23,134 bases of DNA, taken from NCBI GenBank assembly GCA_905397405.1, contig CAJPVJ010000561.1, positions 1 to 23,134 of the forward strand. The letters run 5' to 3'. The DNA is from Oppiella nova. Lineage: Eukaryota > Arthropoda > Arachnida > Sarcoptiformes > Oppiidae. Position numbers and translations under genes: made by a program. Shown in pieces: positions 1-8,938 of the stretch. The notes below the pieces were generated by a model. The model was not told the origin of the DNA and searched no databases. It saw only the letters and a list, made by a program, of their open reading frames with translations. Each line of letters opens with the position of its first letter. Position 1 is the stretch's first letter.

Positions 1-3000
1 ACGAATTGTATTGAAAAACAATACAACAAATCATTTGAATGTTTACCCAATCCTTACATCAATGAAGAGTTTATTCTTACGAATGCGAGTCAAACACAGT
101 ATAGAATATGTGATCACAATATGAACACTAATTATACGGAATATTCTGTTATTAAAATGTATTGCAAAGAAAATTGTGTTAAAAATTGTGACCAAAAGTA
201 CTATTCATTGGATTTGGAGGACAACACATATTCCGCACAAAACGACAGCAAAATTAGGATTGAATTCAAAAGAAGTCAAGAATTTCACTACAATTCAGAC
301 AAAAAGTATTCATTCGTAGGCTTCATGTCAAACATTGGAGGACTCATTGGTTTGTGGTTTGGGATATCATTCATAGATACCAGTGCTCTCATTAGACAAA
401 TATTATTAAAAGCAAAATATTTTCTTGAAGTTTATGTTACAATAAATTTAAAGAGAAAATTCGCCAAACACATAAAACATATTAAAATTGTACTTGACAA
501 ACTTATGACTTTGAAATGGAAACGAATCATAGAATTAATCACATCTCCTATAATATGTTTCCAAATCTATGTCTTAATCCACGAATACCTGCAATACTCG
601 ACCCAAACCTCCATTTCCTTCATTGAATACAAAGATCCCAATAATGACAGCATTTCTCTGCAATCACTTCCGGCCATCACTTTATGCTATGAAAACACTT
701 TTGAAGACATTTTGTTTGATCCCTATATTAGACACCAATTGGATAATGTTGATGATATGCGGCAAATTGATAAAATGTTTTACAATGATAAGGTGACTAA
801 ATATAATGATTTCATTTATGACTACTGTGTCAATACCGAACATCACAAGTACAGATATAAGAAATACAAACCATTTTATAATACATATTTTAATGTCACC
901 TCCCTTGATGACTTTAAGCAACATATTATTCAATTTAAAGAAAATTTTATCAATTCGTCTAACTATGACCTTGGTATTTATTCAGACTATATTACATGTA
1001 GAAAGGACAGCAATCAAATAACACCAAGTCTAAAACTCATAACACCGCATGGCATTTGTAATACATTTTTATGGGGTTCAAAAACATTGGGACAAAGGTT
1101 CAATGCTTATATATATTTCAATGAAGTATTAGCTCACATAAAATCAACGACAGCGAGAAGAAATTCATGTTTAATAAAGAGGTTTATAATGCATTCACAG
1201 AATTCATTGCCAGTAATGACTGATAATGTCATCGAATTCAGAGATAATCCTAAATTTGAGAGGAAAGTGACGAAAATAATTCGCTATTCATTGAAACGAC
1301 TGCCAAAACCATACGACACTCAGTGTTACGAGTATTGGGGAAACGAAACACAATTTCATTGTCTAAACAAATGCTATCGAAATGAATACGAGATGCGATT
1401 CAAATGTATTCCCAAATACAACAGTCTATTAACCATTCAATTGAATGATGGATATATTGAACCAAATGTTACATTTTGTTTCGATTATTATACAAACAAA
1501 TATAATGATATAAACAATGATATTTATAGAGTTTGTAAAAATAAGTGCCCTGTACAGTGCAATGAAGATTTATTTTTATATCATATAATTGATGTAAATG
1601 ATTATGGAGGTTTAAGTTATTACCAGGATTACTATTTTATGTTAAATAATTATTTCTATATAATAATCAAATATTCTGCAAAAACCTCATTCATAGGGCT
1701 CGTGATAAGTATAGCCAACATATTGAGTCTATGGCACGGAATCAGTTTCATTGGTTTACTCCAGGATTTCATTGCATTCAGCGAACAATACGCTAAATAT
1801 AATCAAATGATATTAACACTCAAAATGAATTTCAAACGTTATTCTAACTCATCTAGTTATCAAAAAGTTATAAAGGTCAGTCTTAAACATTTATAATTAT
1901 TAACATATTTAATATTTTCTTATTGTGTAGCGAATGGTCACCTTTTTATTAACACTAATACTTATCCATCAGTTGTACGACATATCTGTGAAGTACTTTA
2001 GTTTCCAAACAATTATTTCATTCGACACCAAAACTTACGAAACCGATGATAACTACCCATTCGTTACGTTTGCGTTTTTTCCTTTCTATATACACAATAT
2101 TAAATGTGACAAGAGAACTTTAAGTACATGCCTGATTAATTCGACCATGAACAATTTACTGGAAATGCGCTTCCACGAAGTATTTAATAATATTAATTTC
2201 TCTAAATATTACATAGATGCAAATACGGTTCTCTATCCCATTACTAAATTTAAACACATGGACAGTTTTTATTTAAATAGTTATGAATTGCTATACCCCC
2301 ATCGTACGATATATTGGAACAATACGTTTATAAATAAACGTGACCATGCTAATGTTTATGAATTGATGAACATTAAATTCCACGTTGATCAAATAAAATT
2401 ATCGGACATTATATTCCATTCTCAGATTATACCAAATATAATTACCATGGATATAACTGGGTCAAGTAAGTGGGTTAACGGCATAAATCAGACGATAATA
2501 TTAAGTAAGCAAGTTAAAACGAGTTTAGCGTCACCTCACGGAAAGTGTATTTATTATACGGAGAGTGATAGCAAGACACCATTTCAGTCGACATCCCATT
2601 CCCATTGCTTACGACGTTGTGTCGGATATTATTGGAACCAACGGAACAAATGTTATCCACTTTTTATTGACAGTTATTTACATAAGTTAGATGTCGATAG
2701 ATATGATATAATCGATACGTATTGTTATTATGGCAATAATTATGAAAATTTAAGCATAAATAGTATTAAACAAAAATGTGTTAATTATTGTCCGAAAGAC
2801 TGTCTGACAGTTGAGTACAACTCGAGAGTCATATCAAGCGATACACAAATTGGTAACGAATTGTGGCATAACTCTGGTCTTAACAACACATTAGGAGAAC
2901 GGTCTGTGATTTTGGACTCCAGTCAACCGGTGTTTGTCTATCGGGAGGATCCGGTGTTGTCTTTGACGGACTATATGTCATATATCGGAGGATTGTTTAG

Positions 3001-3142
3001 TCTATGGTTTGGCACAAATGGCAAAGACTTTCTTATTTGGATAATTGAGAGTCGATTCTGGGTTTGGGTTTACATTCAATACCATCGACTCATTCCTGAT
3101 AATAGAGTTCATGTTATATTAAATCCATTCAATAATTCATAA
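1..3142 (+). CDS. DEG/ENaC-type cation channel, concatenated subunits (5' end outside window)
   Basis: The frame is open from base 1, so the start lies to the left. It encodes the Cys-rich domain and TM2 of one DEG/ENaC subunit (TM2 about 307-378, filter GIS at 361-369). After a roughly 50-residue intracellular linker it continues without a stop into a complete second subunit: TM1 about 525-580, post-TM1 motif LPAITLCYE, paired-cysteine thumb region, TM2 with GIS at 1738-1746. A 55-nt intron (1876-1930, AAG|GTCAGT to TGTGTAG|CG, phase 0) then leads into a third subunit: TM1 at 1934-2000, motif YPFVTFAFF, SPHGKC, a KQKC-NYCPKDC cysteine cluster, TM2 with GTN at 3011-3019, stop at 3140-3142. 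The visible part is 1028 residues. DEG/ENaC channels are trimers of separate subunits in the plasma membrane, so three fused subunits would be a natural concatemer. Without the intron, subunit 2 would stop at 1894-1896 and subunit 3 would start at M1934 with almost no cytoplasmic N-terminus. Family assignment is firm; the second fusion depends on the intron. Confidence 0.8.
1876..1930 (+). other. predicted intron joining channel subunits 2 and 3
   Basis: A 55-nt interval with donor AAG|GTCAGT and acceptor TTGTGTAG|CG, preceded by a T-rich stretch. Both flanking exons are in phase 0, and splicing joins ...QKVIK to RMVTFLL.... The interval contains the stop that would otherwise end subunit 2, so it decides whether there is one channel gene or two. 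Confidence 0.6.
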
Positions 3143-3595
3143 AAATAATATGTTTTAAACAGTAGTATTGTGTTTTAATCTCAATTATAATATCTGCCTG
3201 TTTATATAAGGAATAATTTGTATGATTTTTAAAACGAGTTATATTTGAATTCAATTTAATAATTTGCATAAATATTTGAATTGTTTCGTTATGTTACCTA
3301 TAATTGGCACTACGACATTTTTTTTGAATCATAATGGTGAGCCATAAACCTAAGAGATTAGTGTGATTATAACTTGTTCATATTGTTTAAAAATTGGTTT
3401 GATTGGAAAAATATATAATAATAAATTGGCATACTTTATATATCCAGAAACTAATAATTATCAATAATTTCCAATAATAAAATCATATTAAATTAATTTT
3501 GAAATTTCAATTACAAACACATATTTGCTGTCCATTCCATTCAATTAAACAAAAAATAATTCTTAAATAAAATAATTTCAAAAATACAGCTAAAC
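3143..3595. other. non-coding, 3' flank of the channel gene
   Basis: AT-rich sequence with no convincing ORF. An AATAAA hexamer at 3420-3425, about 280 bp past the stop, could be the polyadenylation signal of the channel gene. Nothing else is recognisable. Confidence 0.4.
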
Positions 3596-3653
3596 ATGAT
3601 CATCAAAATTATGATATTATTACTGATTGTATCCGCACTTATTATGGCGCAAG
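3596..3653 (+). CDS. possible signal-peptide first exon of an unidentified secreted peptide
   Basis: An ATG at 3596 opens 19 codons (MIIKIMILLLIVSALIMAQ): a short N-region, a long aliphatic core and a small-residue end, as in a cleavable signal peptide. The frame runs straight into a donor-like AAG|GTATAT at 3653/3654. No convincing second exon was found. A candidate acceptor at 3795 would add an acidic stretch ending in a dibasic site and a stop at 3835-3837, but that piece lies inside an inverted-repeat element. It may be a genuine small secreted-peptide exon, a relic, or a chance hydrophobic ORF. Confidence 0.25.
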
Positions 3654-3803
3654 GTATATTTTAATTTATATTGTTAACTTTACTATAATAAGTTTAAAAG
3701 AAATATACTGTATAATATTATAAAAATAAAAAATCAATCTCTAAATTAATGTGCAATTGTTTTAATTGTTGATAAAATATTAAAATTTGTGCTAGATGAC
3801 CCA

Positions 3804-3976
3804 AATGGCCTAGAGGTAAAAAGGGCTAAACTCATATAACTAACTGACCAGTGGACATATTTTGAATTTGTTTAGTGAAATAGGTATATCTTATATTAAC
3901 CAAACATAATCTATCATACCCTACGATAATATACACTGGTCGGTTATGTATTTCAGTTTTTTGCTCCACCGCCTTA
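3804..3976. mobile_element. old foldback/MITE-like element, possibly Tc1-mariner type
   Basis: The two ends are imperfect inverted repeats about 45 bp long. The inner part is clearest: TAACTGACCAGTG at 3841-3853 against the reverse complement of CACTGGTCGGTTA at about 3934-3946. The outer part (GGAGCAAAAAACTGAAATAC as read from the right end) matches the left end more loosely. TA dinucleotides at 3811-3812 and 3975-3976 could be the target duplication. There is no coding capacity. The family guess rests only on the TA flanks and terminal repeat style. Confidence 0.4.
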
Positions 3977-4476
3977 AGTTTGAGAATATAAATTATCCAA
4001 AATATGTACAACTATTTAATAATTTAACAAATAAAATGTTTCAGTAAGACGTGAGTTATTGTGAATAATGAATAATTTATGTTAAAATACAATTACAATT
4101 AACACATTAGTTTAGAGTAAATCTAAACTCTTTATAATTGAATTGAATTTATTTAGACACGTAATGCATACAACATAAGCTCATTTCCAATACAGACGTG
4201 TTATAAATAAATAATATATTATATTAGATTATTTTAAAAATAATTAAAATTTTCCAAGTTTTAATAGGTATTAAAATATAAACATAGTTACTAAAATTAC
4301 TATTTATATATTTTTAGCAACAAATAACTATTTTGCTTAAATAAATTCAACAAGCTCAATAGAATATTTTGTTTTGACTGTAAGTATTCTGAATAAATTA
4401 TAAGCAATAATTATGTTTAGACTATTTAATACAGAACACTACACTACTAGACATTTAATTCTGAAATAAATAATGA
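3977..4476. other. non-coding AT-rich stretch
   Basis: No ORF, RNA gene or clear repeat is seen, apart from a small AGAGT/ACTCT hairpin near 4114-4131. It appears to be ordinary intergenic sequence between two transposon relics. Confidence 0.3.
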
Positions 4477-4484
4477 ATAACAAG

Positions 4485-4687
4485 TAGGGTTCCCAAATCT
4501 CAAGGTTCAAGCAGGACTCTCAAGGAATCGGTCAAATGCTCAAGGAAATATTTTCAAAAATATAACCATTTCAATGGACCTCAAGGAACTTTATGACCAC
4601 TTTTTAAAAGTTCATGGAAATTAAGATCGTTTTTAAGACAAAAATAAGGATTATCATGGAATTAGATTTTTCGATTTGGGAACGCTA
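4485..4687. mobile_element. hAT-type non-autonomous element (MITE), 203 bp
   Basis: Terminal inverted repeats TAGGGTTCCCAAATC (4485-4499) and GATTTGGGAACGCTA (4673-4687) match at 14 of 15 positions. They are flanked by a perfect 8-bp target duplication ATAACAAG (4477-4484 and 4688-4695), the length made by hAT transposases. Inside the left end the octamer CTCAAGGA or near-copies recur four times (about 4499-4580), with TCATGGAA variants near the right end, resembling subterminal transposase-binding repeats. It has no ORF, so it would need a transposase in trans. Confidence 0.85.
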
Positions 4688-4886
4688 ATAACAAGTACTT
4701 TAATTATTATAATAACACAAAAATATTTATTAAGTTAATATCAAACAAATAATATTATTATATTCCGTTATTTGGAATAGATAAATAGGATTACATTAGT
4801 ATATCGTAAATATTATTATAGATACACAAAAGTTAATAAAATAGGATTTAATATAATAATAACATATAATATTTAAAAATTTAGAA

Positions 4887-5781
4887 CTAGTTCGACTTAA
4901 TCTCATTTAGGTAAACAACCCTGTGCACTTTATGTCTACCATTACTATTACTAAGGTTGTTAGCTCTGAACTTCCGGACTCGGCACCAGACCCATATCCA
5001 AACCGTCACCACCACCACACCTACCAGTGTCCCGACAGCCACCCCTATCGATAGCCACATATTACATGTGATGAACCCGTAGTCGAAACAGTCGTCGGCC
5101 TCAAAGGTCTGGCCGATTGTGTGTAGGAAACTGTGCGCAACATTTTGGGCCTCCGATCCGCACTCGGACTCCGATATACCCGATACGCACGACTGCAGTG
5201 TCCGGTAGGAGCAGCACATGACCTGCCGGTGATAAACAGTTTTATTAATTAAGTCAACAATTTTTAAATTATTTTATTTTAACTAGTTAATAATATGAAA
5301 TGATACGAATATATTCAAAACGTATTATTAATAATTTTTATTACAAATGACCTCTACAATAAATAAAATTATAATTTATTTAGTTTACTGTATTTTTTTA
5401 AACTCTAGTTAGGTATATATTTTATATAGATATTTTATTTTATTTTTATTAATTTATAAGCAGTATTTTAAAATATTTATAAAATAAATATTATTTTAAC
5501 ATTAAGTTATTATTAAACATAGCTAGTTCATATATATAAACGAATTTAAATTTAATTATACTTACACCATAATCTTCACCCTCAATGTTTTTACCACTAA
5601 TGGACTCATGAAATGTTGCCAAACAATCCGTTTTCAGTTTATTTGTTATCCTGGTCAGACATACCGTACCCTTAATAATTCTAATCCCCTGACCTAGGGT
5701 ATCCTTAATCTCTTGCCAATCGGCACTACATTCATACAATAAACACACGTTCACTATGAATACGATTAATAAATATTTCAT
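4887..5781 (-). CDS. small Cys-rich single-pass membrane protein, two exons
   Basis: Exon 1 (5566-5781) starts MKYLLIVFIVNVCLLYECSA, a good signal peptide, followed by DWQEIKDTLGQG and a short Cys-containing ectodomain. The donor is GGT|GTAAGT (phase 0). Exon 2 (4887-5222) follows acceptor ACCGGCAG|GTC with a Cys-rich stretch (CC-x7-C-x8-C, later DDC and CNMW), one strongly hydrophobic helix (LSIGVAVGTLVGVVVVTVW) and a basic tail of about 40 residues. The 343-nt intron removes an in-frame stop. The product is about 183 residues and probably type I, with a disulfide-bonded outside domain. I do not recognise the family; a CC...C...C start to a helical domain is common in secreted arthropod proteins. 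A decayed copy of exon 1 lies at 11819-12002, so this gene was once duplicated along with the ligase cluster. Confidence 0.7.
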
Positions 5782-6312
5782 TTTTAAATTATTTAATACT
5801 AGTTAACAGTTTTCTAAAAATTGTTAATTTTAATAATTTGGGAAATGAAATTAAATAGACATTTATATTTAATAACAAAGTTCTGTTTGATAAATAAAAT
5901 TTTATGATTTATTGTCAATGACCTTGATTAGCTAAATCAAAATTTTAATAACTAAGTCCATTATGTGGTAAATATTGTAATCAGTAGTTATTGATAGCAA
6001 ATAAATAGTAAACATTTGATTATATGATTTATTATCAAATGAAATGATTGGTTGATTCAATATGCAGTTTATAATTTCAAAAATTTTATTTTAATTAAAT
6101 TCTGTATAAAAATAGAAAAATTACATATAATTATGTATTCAAATTATCAATTTATCACGATCATCTAACTGTAAAACAAATAATCATTGGCTTAGACAAA
6201 ATAGTTTAACCAATTAGATGTGCATTAATAGTGTGTATTTTAATCACATTTAAGGTGATGTCAGCATAAATTCATGTAAGCCAGTACAATTATTAATAGG
6301 TTTATAAATGAT
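5782..6312. other. spacer between membrane-protein gene and C1, including conserved 3' flank
   Basis: AT-rich and non-coding. The part at about 5940-6060 is clearly similar to 8610-8690 (3' flank of C2), sharing the run around AAATAGTAAACATTTGATTA. The part at about 6215-6300, beginning TGTGCATTAATA, is shared with the 3' flanks of C4 (about 13678) and C5 (about 15583). This looks like 3' UTR and flanking sequence carried along in tandem duplications. Confidence 0.5.
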
Positions 6313-7794
6313 TTAACTCAACACACAATTTTTATCGCTATCATTAGCATTGCTGTGAACCAGACTTGGTCTGGATGTCACAATAGTCCCTACTGTACCA
6401 CTCGCTACGGTACTGGTAGATATGGTTTTGACCTAGGTTAAATACCGTAATTTTTTAATACACCATAATATTGCATAAAATATAGCATACTTTTGGCTGA
6501 ATTGCAGTACTTTTCGTATGAATCCTATTGTTTGGACGCCTATTATCTCTGCGTTTATTAATAGGGTTTGCTTTGTGAACCTCCAGGTCCTTAATGATTT
6601 TTTGAACTACCGTTCCCTTGGCGTGCGTCAACACACAGTTTAGTTTTGTGCACTTTATGCCCGACTCACAAATGGGGTGAATATATAAGCAATCCCTACC
6701 GAAACGGCACTTTGGAAATGCAAAACACCTTTTATTAGGGTGATGAAAAGTACACTGGTCACCCTTGACACACGTAGGCCAAAATCCGCACCTTCGCAGT
6801 TTTTGTTTAGGAGCACCGGTAGTCTCTGATCTATATGAATTAAAAAGCTAGTTAGTAATCTTATATAACTATACACCAAGTATAAAAATATTTTTAATTA
6901 GATAACATCTAGTTAAATAGATTAAATAATTGCTATTTGTTAGAAAATATGACATAATCCTTATATTAATACTTAAAACAAACTTATCAGTGATGATTGA
7001 GCAAGTAAATAATTTAATACAAATTTTATAATTTTAAAAACTACGCATATATACATACGTAATATTATTACAACTTAACATACTTATTATATTTGTCTAC
7101 CGCTTTTAACTGACCCTGTCCCTTAGCATGCTGACCAGTGCGTTCCGAATTGGCACTAAATTTTGGTTATAAAATTAATTTTAAATTAAAGTATTTTATC
7201 ATTACAAAAACATCCTAGCACATATTAAATTATAATTACAGTACACTTACTTAGTATTCACCGTCGGTTTCGTTAGACCCTCACACTTGTGGTCAAATAA
7301 AATTAATTTTAAATTAAAGTATTTTATCATTACAAAAACATCCTAGCACATATTAAATTATAATTACAGTACACTTACTTAGTATTCACCGTCGGTTTCG
7401 TTAGACCCTCACACTTGTGGTCACCGGCAGTACGGCTCACATTAGCGCTACACTTACCGCAGTACTTAAACCTACACTCCCTATGATGGCCGGGTAGCTG
7501 ATCCAGAGACAGCAACTCCTCGCACCCATTCCAGTCATAATCACACCTAAACTCGAGACCTGTCTCAATTATCGACTTTACAGTAAGATTAGCAACCAGT
7601 TTCCTAGTATTGAGTGCTTTCCGACATTGAGGGCACACCGGGCTAGTGGCCAACCATTGGGTAATACAGTAGCGGCAAAAGGTGTGGCCACAGTCTGTAA
7701 CTACAGGATCGGTATATACCTCCATACATACGGCACACTCCACCTGTTTGACCATGGTCTGGTTGACAATTTTGGCCGTATTTATTTTCGACAT
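6313..7794 (-). CDS. C1: RING-TRAFzf-CCCH3 protein with CaaX end, lacking UIM (4 exons)
   Basis: Exons: 7379-7794, 7084-7155, 6491-6830, 6313-6432 (phases 2, 2, 0; all GT-AG). They join to 315 codons with no stop. Exon 1 starts MSKINTAKIV and carries a C3HC4 RING (CAVC...CGHTFCRYC...CPQC) and a TRAF-type finger (C-x6-C-x11-H-x3-C). Exon 2 is a 24-residue spacer. Exon 3 has three CCCH fingers (C-x5-C-x5-C-x3-H twice, then C-x5-C-x4-C-x3-H) of the ZC3H14/Nab2 kind. Exon 4 is only 40 codons: it keeps the start (VKTISTSTVASG...SNANDSD) and the very end (KNCVLS) of the C5 exon but lacks the UIM and both distal TRAF fingers. Predicted role: a prenylated RNA-binding ubiquitin ligase without ubiquitin-reading parts. 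A 127-bp duplicate of the exon 1 end sits in intron 1 and looks like an assembly artefact. Confidence 0.7.
7169..7423. repeat. exact 127-bp repeat, period 128, spanning C1 exon 1 end
   Basis: 7169-7295 and 7297-7423 are identical over 127 bp with one base between them. The right copy is the genuine end of C1 exon 1 plus its donor. The left copy lies in the intron. The same 128-bp period appears in three unrelated places in the window, so an unmerged contig overlap is more likely than a biological duplication. Confidence 0.85.
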
Positions 7795-7858
7795 TATCCG
7801 AGTATCGGGATTATTTAATAATCAGTTGATTATAATATAACAACTTTTAAATTAGTAG

Positions 7859-7893
7859 TGTTGCGATACGTGAATCAATATGAGTTTTGCATA
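7859..7893 (-). promoter_or_regulatory. conserved upstream element of C1
   Basis: On the + strand this reads TGTTGCGATACGTG, then a gap, then TGAGTTTTGCATA. It lies 65 bp upstream of the C1 start. Closely related sequence lies 55-80 bp upstream of C3, C4, C5 and C7. It is probably core promoter or 5' UTR. The RCGTG core resembles bHLH-PAS sites, which is only a suggestion. Confidence 0.45.
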
Positions 7894-8105
7894 TTTCCTT
7901 TAATAGATTTTGACAGCAGTTGAATATAAAATTATAGTTAGCTGTGTAAATTATATATAAATAATATGATGTATATTGTTATGACATGTTGCGATACGTG
8001 AATCAATATGAGTTTTGCATATTTCCTTTAATAGATTTTGACAGCAGTTGAATATAAAATTATAGTTAGCTGTGTAAATTATATATAAATAATATGATGT
8101 ATATT
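7859..8105. repeat. 119-bp direct repeat with 128-bp period upstream of C1
   Basis: 7859-7977 and 7987-8105 are identical, separated by 9 bp, with a start-to-start offset of 128. The repeat contains the conserved C1 upstream element, so as assembled C1 has two copies of it. It is the second of four repeats with this offset and is probably an assembly join. Confidence 0.8.
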
Positions 8106-8938
8106 CAATACTGAATGGACAAGTACATTATTTTTAATTTATTAACATACAACAAAAACACAATACAAATCCTTCATAACTATTTTGGTGAAAATAAATG
8201 TTTGACATCGGAACTTACGTTATTAGTCTCTAATTAATTATTATCGTACAGTAATATAAGTGAAATTATTAATCATTAAAATTATATTTGATTGTTTTAT
8301 TCATAGAGGGACTAATATGTGACTTGTTTACAATTTTTGAGTTAAATTATTTAATTTTTAATTTATTTCCTAGGGAAAGGGCCTATTTGTATGAGGGGGC
8401 TACAGTAAACTGTCTACTCTAAAAGTTATCAAAAGTTTTCAAAGGTTTTAATTACTAAAATAAATAATAAATTAAATTAAAAATAAAATAACAAAAATGT
8501 CATTTAATGTGAGATAAAATATAACTTTTTAAATATAATATAATTTAAATATATACTTTGTGAACACCGTATAGAGCAAAATTAAACCTAGTTTAAAAAC
8601 TATGCCCATTATTTAGTAAATATTACAATCAATAAGTCGTGATAATTAATAAATAGTAAACATTTGATTATATGATTTATAATTATAAGCAACGAATAAT
8701 AAAATTCAGTATTATCAATATTTCTCAAATATTTTATTAATTTTTAATTTTATAAAAATGAAAACATTTGATATATAATATTTGATTAATATTTATTTGT
8801 ATAAATATATAATAGAAAAGTAATAATGTTTTGGTTTAACAAAGGTAGTTTCATACAATTGTTTTGCATTGGCACTGTATATCAACATCTGTAGCATAAT
8901 ATAATTAAACCTGTAGTAATTAATTATCATGCTACTAT
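8106..8938. other. spacer between C1 and C2
   Basis: Non-coding, AT-rich. The part at about 8370-8460 (GGGGGC, then AAAGTTATCAAAAGTTTTCAAA) resembles the G-rich block upstream of C4 near 15290-15385. The part at 8610-8690 matches 5940-6060. No other gene is visible. Confidence 0.4.

Noticed and set aside
3796-3837. Second exon completing the signal-peptide gene with an acidic stretch, KR site and stop
   Set aside because: The segment lies mostly within the left arm of an inverted-repeat element, and the acceptor has little pyrimidine tract.
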